This document shows positions 54,301 to 64,000 of a DNA stretch of 64,000 bases, piece after piece (the first letter of the stretch is position 1; every line of letters starts with the position of its first letter). The position numbers and the translations under genes are program-made. This stretch comes from Varanus komodoensis (taxonomy: Eukaryota; Chordata; Lepidosauria; Squamata; Varanidae), in assembly GCF_004798865.1 (NCBI RefSeq), contig NW_025336481.1, positions 4,062,500 to 4,126,499 of the forward strand, read 5' to 3'. The notes beneath the pieces are model-generated. The model was not told the origin of the DNA and searched no databases. It saw only the letters and a list, made by a program, of their open reading frames with translations.

Positions 54301-57300
54301 ATCCTGCGCATGCAGTACCAAACTGCCTGCCTACAAGCCACAGCTCATGTGCTCCAGCTACTGGCGGATCCAGGCACACTGCCTCTGACGACTGCGGCAG
54401 CAAACTGCCATCAGGATTAGTAGCCGTGGATAAGCTGCCTGCTGCAGGGATCCTTCAGATCCCCTTTTGAAGCCATCCAGTTGGGGGGCCGTCACCCCAC
54501 CTTCTGCCCTCCATCGTCCGTGAAGCAGGGGGACAAAGGGCTCTGTTGATCAGTCCTGCATTCCTCACCGATCAGCTTTGAGGGAGGACATCCAACATCT
54601 CAAACCCGGCAAAAAGAGAGAGGCATAAAACAGGCACTTTGCTGGCCAGAAGGCTGCTTTCCTTTGATGATGCATCTAAAACAGGATAACCGCAATGGCC
54701 TTCTCCAAATCACACAGTCCCTCGCAGGTCGATAATTTAGCTTCCCCTTGAAGGCACCATCCAAGCTGCAGCTGGTCCCAAAAGAGCCCGCAAGCAACTG
54801 CTTTGGAATCTGATGCAGGGGCATGAGCTTGCCCACAGCCACGAGCCACGGACTGGCCTCCCTCCACAGGGATACTCCCCGGAGCAAAACATTTCACAGC
54901 AGAAACTGCTGTTTTGGTAGCAGAAGCTATTTTGGAAAGGCTTGCAGCCTGAGAGCAGGAACACAAACAAGATGCCACGATCTGGGTCAGGCTGTGGGTC
55001 CATCTAGTCCAAAACTGCCCACACTGACCAGCTGCCACGGCTCTCCTACCTTTCAGGTAGGAGGGATTTTCCCAGGCCTACCTGGAGATGGGATCCCGGA
55101 CCTTCCACCTGCCAAGGAGGCCTGTGTCACTGACCCCTCCCCAGTGTCCCAAGGCTCGCTTTAACCATGGCACCGTGTAACATGTGCACAGTCCAGTAAG
55201 ACAGAGAACATGGAAAGAAAAGGCACAACAGCAATTCTGCAACCCCAGATAAAGATGGCCAAGGAGAGCTGGAAAGATTTCTTAAAACTGTACTGAAAAA
55301 TTCCAGCTGGACCCCTGCAGCTGCTACCTGTGGGCAAGAATTTGACCCAGTGAGTTGGGCAATTCCAGAACTCTGCAGCAGGGGGTGGAGGGAACTGTCT
55401 TAAGAAAGGGCTGGTAAAAGCCAGGCCAGGCCCCTTAAAGACCGAACGGATCTGGTGGGATCCCATGCACGTGGCAGGGAGTAATCCCCGGAGTCCACTG
55501 GGACTAGCATCTTAGTTAACACAGTCAACATGGCTGCTGTGGCATGAGAGGGTCAGGCCTGCAAAGGGGGCCAGCTTTGCTTTAGGAAAAGGAGAGAACA
55601 GAGGAGGAAGACGGAGGCACGGCGGACTGCAGACGGCATTAGCACCAACCTGCACATGTCCGAACAGAAAAGGGTCTTTCGGGTCCTGGCATTCCCCAGC
55701 CAGCCACAGGTCTTGTAGGACTTCTGCCTGTCTGAATGTGCCCAGGATTGTGTCCTGGGTCTACTCAGCCCCACCCCTTTCCTACCTAGAGCCGATTAAA
55801 GAAATGAGCCTTAAGTTAGACTAATTTTGGCCGCAACCCTTAAATACCAGCTGGTATTAGTTGCCGACTGAGATAGGAAACAGCGGCACTCGCCAGAACA
55901 GGCTGCAGGGACGTTTGCCAAGGCAGAATACCCCAAACCCAAACAAAACGGCAGAGCGCTTCCGAGGGCCTCCCCACGTGGTGAGGCGCAAGCACACGAC
56001 ACCCATCTGCTCAGGATGTGTTTACATTTGCTTCATTAAATACTTTCCCAATTAGCCTCCGGCTACAAATAGAGCTTTAAGCACACAGCCTACCCCAAAC
56101 ACAACAGCGGCAAAGGAACAGGGAAGGCTCCCAAACAGGCCTGTAGCAGAAGAATTCCACTGGCCGGACTGGAGCGAGGGCCATCTGTTCCCGGGCCTTT
56201 CTGCGCTAGAAAGGCAAGCTGATCGCTGGTGCAGCTCTCGGGGCCTGCAATGGGTCGGCCCAAAGACAAAGGGGCAGCGCTCACACACCAGCCTGGCTGC
56301 AAAGCCTTTGCAGAGGTATTCCACCCTTTTAAAACGGGGGGGGGGGATGTGCAAAAGCGGGGAAAGCACCCCACAATCCATGGCTGGAGGAACATTTGGG
56401 GACCCTGGCAGGCTGGCTTTGAGCCCCAGGTCAACATCTGACACCCTTGATCTGATCTATCTAAGCTGGAATTTTGTTTGGTCTCAGGCAGGACGCCGCC
56501 AGAGGACTCGGGAAACAGACAGCCAGTGCCGCATCTTCTCTGAACACACGAACTTCTCCTGGCTTGGCTCAAAAGTGCTTCCATCTAGCCCAGCATTGCT
56601 CTTCCCGAAGTGGTAGAGGCCTTGCAGAGGGTCCTTCCTAGCTGTGCTAACTGGAGATGTCTGGGGTCCTCTCCATGCAGAACCCCACGATCTTCACACT
56701 CCTGAAGGCACAAATAGGGGCAGAAATATATCCGAAGGCACCATCACATGCACTGGGAATTTACGAGGCATGGCAAACATGACATGTTAGCCTGACCAGG
56801 GGAAGAATTTCTCACCTCTGTTCTTGATAATAACTGAGCTGCCACTTCATTTGCATTCTAATTATTATATTTTTAAACATAAAAAAATCTTTTGAGGGCA
56901 AATATCCTTAGGCAGTTTGCTGTAAAGAAAACTTGCCTCCCAGAGAGCCCCCTTGGCAATGGGGTGGCATATAAATGAAATAAATATGCAAATAAAAAGC
57001 AAGGGCTTAAAAGTCCATTGAATAAGCACTTCCTACCGTGCCCAACCTGTAAGCCAGAAACTCCGAGGAGCAAAGCTTGCCCAGCTAGCAATGTGCCAAA
57101 TCAATCCCCACCCGCTGTTTTTCACGGGCCGTCTGTCAGAGGGGATCTTTCATGGCCTTCTTTGGATGGGTGGGGAAGGAGGAATGGTGACTGCAAAGGA
57201 GTTTCCTATTTTCCTTTTTCAACCAAGAGGAAAAGGAAGAAGTCCACGGTCCTGGTGAGCACACCCAGGTTGTGTGTGCCGCTCGCCAGGAGTCAAGCCT

Positions 57301-60300
57301 CATGTGACCTTTGTGCAAGACGGTTTGCCTATTTATTTTAAAGGTTTATACCCCATTTATACCGACGGCCTCAAGACGGCTGGTTGCACAACTGGACTTC
57401 TGCAAGTGTCCACAGACTTCCTCTCGGCTCGCTTTTCCAGACAGGGCTGACATGAGAGGAAGTCTTTGAACTGAAGAGGGTGGACTCTACGGAGCTTCAT
57501 CAGAGCATCAGTCCTTGGTGCCTTCAAAGGCAGGGCCAAAACCTGAGTCCAGGCCTGATGGAGGGGCCAAGGAGGAAGTAGGGCCCTTCCTGGCCCCCTT
57601 TCTAAGTTGAAATACACCCACTGGCTTGGTTTTCTCCTCTTTCTTTGGTCATCCCTTGAAATTCCTTCTGCTCCTCCAGTGCTCCACCCAAACTCAAAGG
57701 ATATCCTGTTGCACTTAAATCCCCAGTCTGGGTCCTCCGTCTCCCTGCATCTTCTCTGCTTCGTATCTTGTGAACGTAACGCCCTACCTCTTTTTCCTTC
57801 TCTGTCGTTACCATGGAGAACAGGCTGCCAATTTCAGGGCTTGGGACCGGTCTACATAACCATCAGCGCTTTGTTTCTGAAAATATTTACGGTAAAACAA
57901 AGCCGTCGTTTTAACTGGCAAGCGTTCTCCAGAGAACTTCCCCATTTTCTCGAAGCAACATTGCTACAGCCTCTCCGGTCACGACCAACCCAGATGCGGT
58001 GGGCCACCGTGGCCATCGTCCCCAGCCAGCGTGGCCACCAGGGCTCGGATGCCGGCCACGTGCTCTCCGCAGCTGTGCAAACCGCCCCTCCAGGTGCGGA
58101 TCGACTGGCCCCACGTGGTCGAGGACGCCTGGGGACCGACAGATGCCCCCCCCCCCGCCTCCACCTGGGCCACGTACCACGAGCAGCTGCAGCAGCAGCA
58201 CCAGCAGAAGCAGCAGGGGTTGGTCCGTCGGTGGTTGCTGGCCCGTCGCAGTGCTGCCGGGGACGTCTCATGCTGAGACATTGGAAGGGGTCTCTCTGGG
58301 TACTCTGGCTCTGGGTACTGCAAAAGGACGGCACAGAGCAGAGAGGGTCAGCGAGGCATCCACCCACCCACCCGAGCATCCACCCATCCAAGCAGAGAAA
58401 CATAGCCAGTCAGAAGGGGCCTCCCGGGCCATCTAGTCTGACCCCGGCTCCAGCCGGCTCTGCTCACGACATGCCCACCATGTGCATGTCCAGCCTGTCC
58501 TTGAACACCCACACCAATGGGGCCTCAAGCATCCACCACCCATCCAAGCATCCACCCACCCACCCATCCAAGCATCCACCCACCCACCCATCCATAGCTT
58601 TTACAGACCGTCCCATTACTAACACCGTGGGGTGGTTTACAACATCTCAGGGCCACTCCACCCAAAGGTACGAGTCAGGGATGAGGAACCTTTCACCCCA
58701 GAGGTGAAGCAGGACTTCAGAGAAGCTCTCGGGGCTGCGCTGCCATGACGGGTGAGGACCAAAGTACGAAAAATGCCAGGCGCCTGTCGCGTGAGACCCT
58801 CCCTGCCCTCAGAGAGGCACTTCAGATTTTTAGAGTGGGGGAGCAGCTACTGCAAAGCCAGGGAATCTCTCCATGACTGGGGAGCTGGGGAAAGGGGGTG
58901 TGGGGCCAGACCTGGTCCCCAGGCTGGGGCAACCCACCGCTAGTATAAGTGAATCCTTCCAGAAGCGCTGGAGCTCTGGGCAGAGCTTTGAGGAACATTT
59001 GCTCCTGCGGGCAGAGCAAAACTAGGCTAGGTCTTGGGAGGCTCCACATGATCACAGAGCAGACCCGCCCTGGAGCTGTTCCGAAAGTACAAGGAAGAAT
59101 CATTGCTGAAGTAGTAAAATCGCATCCAATTCCTGAGCGTGGCTTGTGTGTGATCCCAGAGCCTCTCCAACCAAGGTCGGAGGGCCGGGGAAACCGGCAG
59201 TCCGTGTTCGCAGAGGGTGCCTCCCCACTGTCACAGCTGACCCTCTTATGAAGACCCATGCGCCCATGTTGGGGAGGTCTGTCCACGCAACCAGCAGGTC
59301 TGCAGAGGCTGAGACTGCAGCAGATGCCCCCAGCGGCCAAGTGCAGTTCACCTTCTCAGGTGTGGGACTTCGCTTATGGAGCTTTCCTCCCCAGGGATGC
59401 TCCCCGGGAGCCAATCCTAAGCATGCCTCAGGCACAATCTTATTCCAAAAAGAAAAAGGAAAAAAGCCTGCAACGCTAAGCATATTTAGAGCAGAATCCT
59501 GTACATGGTCCGGACAGAACCAAGTCCTGCAACTCACAGCATTCTAGAGTGGTCTGGAGACTGCTGGCAGCTGGACGAACACTCTGGGAAATGTTACGTA
59601 CAGAATTCATTCATTCTATCCATAAATAAGAAATTGAGGGACACCGAGAGATGCACCAGCTGCATGGCCGTGCACAGGTTTCAGGTCCAGTCTTTGGGTG
59701 ACTCTGGCTGAAGTCGCCAGCTTGAAACTCAGGTGAGCATTTGCCAGTCAGAGAAGGTGAAATGGACCGTCAGACTGATTTGGCAGGAATTTATGGAGAT
59801 GGGGCAGAGTAGAACAGGGTTAAAATGAACCTGCAAAGGCCAGCAAACTTGACGAATGGTTGATTTGGAGAGGAAAACATCTTTAGGAGAACACGGCCCG
59901 CTCATACCCCTCTGCTCAGCTGATGATCTTGCAACAGCAGCTTTTTCCTTCCATGACTGCTTTTCTTTGTCATGAACTATCTGAGCCAATCAGCGATCAC
60001 AGAGTGAAAGGACCTGGCTGTGCTGATCTGCAGAGCAACCCGACTGAATGAAAAGGTGGGATCTCTCGGAAGACTCGTGCAGGTGACTCCACCCAACCAG
60101 GAGTCAGGTCAAGATGCTCCAGCTAGGCAGGGCCCACAGTTCAGGAAAGATTGAGCTCTCTCTGAAGGTGCAAATGCTTCCACCTCCTTTCGCCCCAGGC
60201 AGAGTCTCCCCTGCCCAATATTAAAATCAACCCTCATCCTGACCCTACTGTAAAATAAGGACGGTTGACTCTCAGGGTTAGGGGCCAAATCTGTCCCCAG

Positions 60301-60616
60301 ATCTCCCCAGGTACGGCCACACCCCTTCTCCTGGCTGGCTCCTCCTCTGATCCAATGGCCCGCCTTTTTGGTCTATCCCAGCTTCCCCACCCATTCTCAA
60401 AAGCTGAAATGCTCTTTGAAAGCAGAAACTGCTCTGAGCTAAAATAGGCCGGCGTTTTGACACCACCCTTTGGCTTTGCTCCACCCGTGTGCATCACTGA
60501 AAAGGTGCCCGAGCTTCTCCGAAACAGAGCTGGACCCCGAGGCTGACAGACAGGGGACCCCGAGGCGCCTCGGTAAGGCAGCTCACCTGCTTCTCCACTT
60601 CATGTACCGTCGGCAT
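48209..60616 (-). CDS. RGS19: RGS19 (GAIP), regulator of G-protein signalling 19, five coding exons
   Basis: GTPase-activating protein that turns off Gi/Go/Gz alpha subunits on membranes. Coding exons, in transcript order: 60616-60587, 58317-58178, 52914-52840, 50445-50211, 48397-48209; 669 nt, 222 aa plus stop (human 217). The start MPTVHEVEKQ matches human MPTPHEAEKQ. Residues 45-55 form a cysteine string with eight Cys, the palmitoylated membrane anchor of the RGS-Rz subfamily. The RGS domain runs from about 95 to 211. The C-terminus SSSES corresponds to the human PDZ ligand SSSEA that binds GIPC. The RGS-Rz paralogues RGS17 and RGS20 also have cysteine strings; the N- and C-termini and the TCEA2 neighbour favour RGS19. 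All splice sites are GT-AG and no break is seen. Confidence 0.97.
48590..48810 (-). repeat. tRNA-derived squamate SINE (minus) in RGS19 intron 4
   Basis: 'ggtggcttacacagctccat', 'caacagccctgcgaggtggg', 'gatcctggatctccctgctc' and 'gcaacactcttgccaccagc' match the minus-strand layout of the SINE at 14180. Confidence 0.7.
48838..48915 (+). repeat. Old interspersed repeat fragment
   Basis: GCATGCTGGCTGGGAATGGT then GGGAGCTGTAGTCCCACAC, the plus-strand form of the repeat at 3115. Confidence 0.5.
50211..50445 (-). CDS. RGS19: RGS19 coding exon 4 (first half of RGS domain)
   Basis: Encodes residues 82-160, including SQSFDKLMKNPAGRNVFREF and the highly conserved EYSEENMLFWLACE. It ends SILSPKE at a GTACCG donor, phase 0. 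S157-P158 aligns with the human Ser151 reported as an ERK site; that alignment is from memory. Confidence 0.97.
52280..52570 (+). mobile_element. L2-type LINE 3' end in RGS19 intron 3
   Basis: Encodes the last L2 residues (LWNTLP-like, REVRLAPSLFAFRHQAKTFL) and ends with GTAAGCCGCCCCGAGGCTTC, the arm GGGGCGGCATAAAAATG and (AATAA)n. Severely 5'-truncated; antisense to RGS19. Confidence 0.85.
52840..52914 (-). CDS. RGS19: RGS19 coding exon 3
   Basis: Encodes residues 57-81 (NEDRERAWRASRDTKLETIP, then NWES) plus two bases of C82, matching the human segment NQERRRAWQASRESKLQPLP. Acceptor TCATAG, donor GTGAGC. The phase-2 entry completes the TGG codon for W57. Confidence 0.95.
52915..54250. other. 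RGS19 intron 2, no gene seen
   Basis: AT-richer DNA with a short GAA run at 53890-53902. No exon recognised. Confidence 0.45.
54255..54480 (-). repeat. CR1-like fragment (minus)
   Basis: GGGTCTAGCCCAGCATCCTG, 'ttagtagccgtggataagct' and 'tcagatccccttttgaagcc' are the reverse complement of the CR1 3' region seen at 36005. Confidence 0.6.
54970..55140 (-). repeat. SINE-like fragment (minus)
   Basis: 'gggtccatctagtccaaaac', 'gaccagctgccacggctctc' and 'tacctggagatgggatcccg' then 'gaccttccacctgccaagga' match a tRNA-derived reptile SINE read backwards. Confidence 0.55.
55141..57400. other. RGS19 intron 2 middle part
   Basis: No exon recognised. An L2-like tail lies at about 56930-57000 (CAATGGGGTGGCATATAAAT), and a minus-strand SINE tail at about 57330-57390. 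Confidence 0.45.
58178..58317 (-). CDS. RGS19: RGS19 coding exon 2 (cysteine string)
   Basis: Encodes residues 11-56 plus two bases of W57. It contains NPCCFCWCCCCSCS, the palmitoylated cysteine string, after a variable N-terminal piece (PERPLPMSQHETSP). Acceptor CTTTTGCAG, donor GTACGT, phase 2 exit. Confidence 0.96.
58341..58397. repeat. Minisatellite, part 1 (CATCCACCCACC type)
   Basis: Repeats of CATCCACCCACCCACCC just upstream of RGS19 exon 2 (in intron 1). The array continues at 58526-58594, on the far side of a CR1-like insertion. Confidence 0.75.
58398..58525 (-). repeat. CR1-like fragment splitting the minisatellite
   Basis: 'aaacatagccagtcagaagg', 'ggccatctagtctgaccccg' and 'cagcctgtccttgaacaccc' are typical of CR1 in reverse orientation. 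Confidence 0.6.
58526..58594. repeat. Minisatellite, part 2
   Basis: Unit of about 24 bases, AAGCATCCACCCACCCACCC plus ATCC, three copies. Confidence 0.8.
60587..60616 (-). CDS. RGS19: RGS19 first coding exon
   Basis: Encodes only MPTVHEVEKQ, then a GTGAGC donor in phase 0. Translation start inferred from near identity to the human N-terminus. The upstream limit of this exon (5'UTR or an acceptor) could not be fixed. Confidence 0.92.
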
Positions 60617-61119
60617 GGGCAGCTCTTTTCTGCCGTGCTGGCACGCTGTGGCAGTCTTTTCTGGCCACGGGTTGGCCACGAGTCCTGCTCAGAGCCGCCC
60701 TTCCTAGGGCTCTTGCGGCTTATGGAGCGGCACCTGTGGCAAGAAGAGGCAATCCCCGTTAGGGGCATCCAGGCCCACGTCTCCCATGGAAGGGTTTGTG
60801 CACGCCGATAACAGGTCTCCTGTCGTTTAACTTCCCTGAGAATATTTCTGAAGGCTGATGCAAGTTAGCAATTTAAATACAACACATGTCTGTAGTAAGC
60901 ACATTTAAAAAGCAAAACTTCTCACGGAAAACCACACAGCTGGAGGGAAGGGAGCACCTGGCTGTACATCAGGGCCTGAATGTGACCAAAGATATCCGAG
61001 CTTATTCGTGAAACTCCTTGGCTGGGTGGGGACAACGCAACCGTCTGCAGAGGCTGCACCCTGCTCGCCAAAAGCCACCCTGCGCTAAAACAGCCTGCTT
61101 CCAAGGGTTGTTGTGAAGA

Positions 61120-61191
61120 TAATGGGAGGCTTCGGCGAATGGAGCGGCATAAAAATGTTTAAATCAATCAATCAATCAATCAATCAATCAA
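61120..61191 (+). repeat. LINE tail with (ATCA)n
   Basis: GAGGCTTCGGCGAATGGAGC then GGCATAAAAATGTTTAAATC and seven AATC units. Confidence 0.7.
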
Positions 61192-62617
61192 GGAAGATGA
61201 CTTAAGCTGCCCTGGATTCCTTGCAAGAGGAAAAAAGGTAGGGTATCAATGTAATAAAAATGATCAGAAAAGATACGCCGCAAGACCCTAAAGCAGTAAC
61301 CCTGCTACCCTCTTTCTCCTTCCAGTAACACCTAGTCAAACAAACACAGCAACACGTGTCGTCGCGTGGTTTAAGAGGAGCGACTACATACAGATGGGAA
61401 AAGGTGAGTCTGATCATCTCTAAAGGGGCTGATTTTCTGGAATATGGAGTGCTGTTTTTTACTTTAGGGCTCTGCAATGTCATGTTTCGCTATGGATGCT
61501 TCTGCCTAAGCTTCTAGTCATTTCAGATTTCCTGCTCTATTTTGGGTTTCCTCTCGCTCTCTTCATTTGAGATTTTTTCTCAGGGGGGTTGGGGTGGATA
61601 CACCTGTGCCTTCTCCTGGCAACACGAAAATCTTTCATTTTCTCCAGGTCCTGTTTGAAAACAGCCGCACTGTGAATCTGAAAATGACTTAGCCAACCAA
61701 AGAGATACTGCTCTCTACCCTTTTCATCCTGACGTATCTCTCCCTCTTTCCGTCTTGATCAGACCCCATTCCATCTCGAGGAATGGACTTATCAATGAAC
61801 GCTGTGTGCGTGTCCCGCATTTCAGGCTAATTTTTTTCCTTCCACTTCTGCAAACTGTGGGGTCATCCTGGATCCGGGGACAGCGCCCTGCTGCGCACAG
61901 GTGGTGCAGCCTTGGCTGCCCTTGCAATGAGTTGGAGGTCTTCCATTTTCATTGGCACGATCCAGCGGGCATGCTGTACAGCCCGTCTTCCTTCCACCTT
62001 TGCAGCTGTGGAAGTGGGTAGGAAGCAGCCTGGCAGGAAGGAAGCTGGGAGTGGTTTGACCGCTGCAAATTTGGCCTCCACCCAGAGACAGTAAAACCCC
62101 CGCACTCCCCTCCTGCCTTTCCTGCCCAGTATCAGATACACCAGCCGGATCGCTCTAAGGATGCCCTCAAAGGGCTACACATGCTAATTCTACCAAAGCG
62201 CCATGCAGCTCTTCCGGTTTGTCCCCCCGGGTAGATTCTCAGTGGTAAGAACAAGCGTGAGAAGAAGTGGCAAACATCTGGCAACCACTATTTCTGGCCT
62301 GGCCACTGAGATCTGCCCAAAATGGCAGCCAGGGCGGTCAGAGCGCAAAAGCAAAGGGGCAACATTGGTTTTGTGATGCTTCGGAATACAGAATGCTAGG
62401 TAACGTCCACTGCTCGATCTTGCTCAAATCGTAACGATTCTATTCTTGTGTAGTCATCTTCTAAGATTCATTTCTTCTTTGTATAAAAAAGGAAACGTAC
62501 CTATTCTTGCTAGTTCAAATCACAGCAGCCAATGCTCAGGTGGGGAAACTCAAAAGCAGGTGCTAGTTCTGAGTGCAGCATGTTACAAGAACCCAGCCAG
62601 GTGCACAGGCTGTGTGT

Positions 62618-62634
62618 TTGCACGCGCACGCGCG

Positions 62635-62673
<39 letters not shown>
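62618..62673. repeat. Alternating CG/CA tract
   Basis: About 56 bases of strictly alternating purine and pyrimidine: first (CG)n with CA interruptions, then (CA)n. Such tracts readily form Z-DNA. Confidence 0.9.
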
Positions 62674-62675
<2 letters not shown>

Positions 62676-64000
62676 GCACTGCTTGCAAACATACTGATAC
62701 AACGAGGAATGGCCTGCAGAAGGGAAGACCAAAATGAGGCCCATGCAGCTGCAGACAATACTTTTCAGCGGATGCAACCCAATGGGAGTCAAGGTGGCAG
62801 GTGCACGAAACTGCAGGGGCAGGCAAGTATTTGGGGCCCATGCAGCACCTGAGAAACTCTCCTGGGGACTGCCACAAAATGGCTGCCGTGAAGGGTGTGG
62901 CAAGCCACAAAGGGTGGCGTTCAAGGCAGAGGAGCGAGTCTGAAACCAAATGCTAAACCACCTTTTTGACCTCGGTTTGCCGCTCTTATCAAAGCCTATT
63001 TTACAGAAGCAAGGATGTTTTCTGTCACCACCTTCTGTGAGCCGACTCCTTGCCCTCCCTTGTCCTTCCCTCCCCTGCCTCTCACCCCCGCCCTCCATTC
63101 CTCTTCACATCTCACACACAAGCACCTGATGTCATGACACACCTGTATACACCCTCCTCTTCTCCTTTTCATTGGAAGCACATGAAAAATCTCGCCTGCA
63201 TGTTCTGGATCCATCCAAAGTCACCGCTAAATCCTTCCTCCTACGCTTTCCCTCCTTCTCACACACTGACGGCCTTCATCCACTCGGATGTGCAAGCACC
63301 AACCCCCCCTAACACCCCTGCCAGGTAGGACTTCCTGCAGCCTCCCCACCTCTCCTGCCCACCGGCTCTGTCACCCCCCCCAACTCACCACTATCCTTCG
63401 CAGCCTCCCCGTTGCTCTTCCAGACCCAGGATGCAGGGGGCAGAAACCAGCACCACAAGGCCCACATGCAGCATGGGGATCCAGTCACTGCAGTGCCTGG
63501 GGGGGTGCTACATTCTAGGTTTTCCTGCCCCCCCTTCTGCAATACTCGGATCCCTTCTGAACCTTGCCTGCGTTCGAGGAAGGGCTTCCGTCTGAGGGCA
63601 GAGTGCATGCTCTGGATGCAAACAGTGCCGGTACAAGCCTGAGCAACTCTGGGTGGTGCCGGAGAAGGCCCCAGTCTGAAAGGGTGGCGGATCCTCACCC
63701 AGCCGTGTGGGTGAGACGGAGTGGGGTGAAGCGATGGCCCAGCTCCCCAGCTTGGGGGCAAAGCAGTTGCGGAGCGGATGGATAACTCCGGAGGGGCGTC
63801 CTTGGCACAGCCTGGCATGGGGATGGATAACCAAGGAATCCTTGCCCTACCGGGCCCCGCGGAGGCGGCTGGAGCAGGTTCCTAGGTGAAGAGGACGGAC
63901 GGTCTCCCCGCTTCTTTACTGGGCAAAGTGGGCTAGATTTCAAGCCTGTACCGTGTTGCTTGCACCTGAACCTGGAAGGGGCTTCGACGTGCAAAAGGCG

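Larger units (their letters stand above)
60617..64000. other. RGS19 5' flank, no coding exon recognised
   Basis: A plus-strand OPRL1, the next gene in human, would be expected beyond here, but no seven-helix receptor sequence is visible. An L2-like tail with (ATCA)n lies at 61120-61191. Non-coding first exons of RGS19 or OPRL1 cannot be excluded. Confidence 0.5.

Noticed and set aside
58341-58594. CRISPR-like array
   Set aside because: The repeats are a simple C-rich minisatellite in a vertebrate intron with no spacers of uniform length.
57607-58707. 366-codon plus-strand frame
   Set aside because: Runs antisense through RGS19 exon 2 and the CATCCACCC minisatellite (His/Pro/Thr repeats); no domain.
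60617-64000. OPRL1, expected beyond the RGS19 5' end
   Set aside because: No receptor helices or conserved N-terminus were seen; it probably lies outside the window.

Overview
The window looks like a GC-rich, gene-poor-looking stretch of a squamate reptile chromosome (lizard or snake; species not determinable here). The evidence is spliced vertebrate genes with large introns, L2-type LINEs, CR1-like 3' ends, tRNA-derived SINEs of squamate type and a DIRS-type tyrosine-recombinase retrotransposon. Two host genes are supported, and they lie tail to tail: TCEA2 (transcription elongation factor TFIIS, plus strand, ten coding exons between 12324 and 40265, 299 aa) and RGS19/GAIP (regulator of G-protein signalling, minus strand, five coding exons between 60616 and 48209, 222 aa). 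The same order and orientation is known at human 20q13.33, so this is conserved microsynteny.

Layout. 1-12000: upstream intergenic DNA with scattered LINE/SINE pieces and a CpG-rich patch at about 5440-6010 with no recognisable gene. 12000-12900: CpG-rich TCEA2 promoter, exon 1 and start of intron 1, with three ZNF143/SBS-like motifs and a run of CCGCCCAC boxes. 12393-40256: TCEA2 introns, containing an L2 LINE with a long reverse-transcriptase reading frame (intron 1), an inverted L2 piece (intron 2), and a fossil DIRS element of about 6.3 kb (intron 4, 23928-30236), which carries a 100-base assembly gap. TCEA2 intron 6 is an AT-AC, U12-type (minor spliceosome) intron; this is the only splice model that keeps the protein aligned with the family. 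40266-48208: TCEA2 3'UTR, then about 7 kb with no gene seen. 48209-60616: RGS19, with repeats and a split minisatellite in its introns. 60617-64000: RGS19 5' flank with no coding exon recognised.

Function. TCEA2 rescues arrested RNA polymerase II; RGS19 is a palmitoylated GTPase-activating protein for Gi/Go/Gz alpha subunits. They are neighbours by ancestry, not members of one pathway. All assignments rest on reading the translated exons against remembered family sequences; no database search was run.
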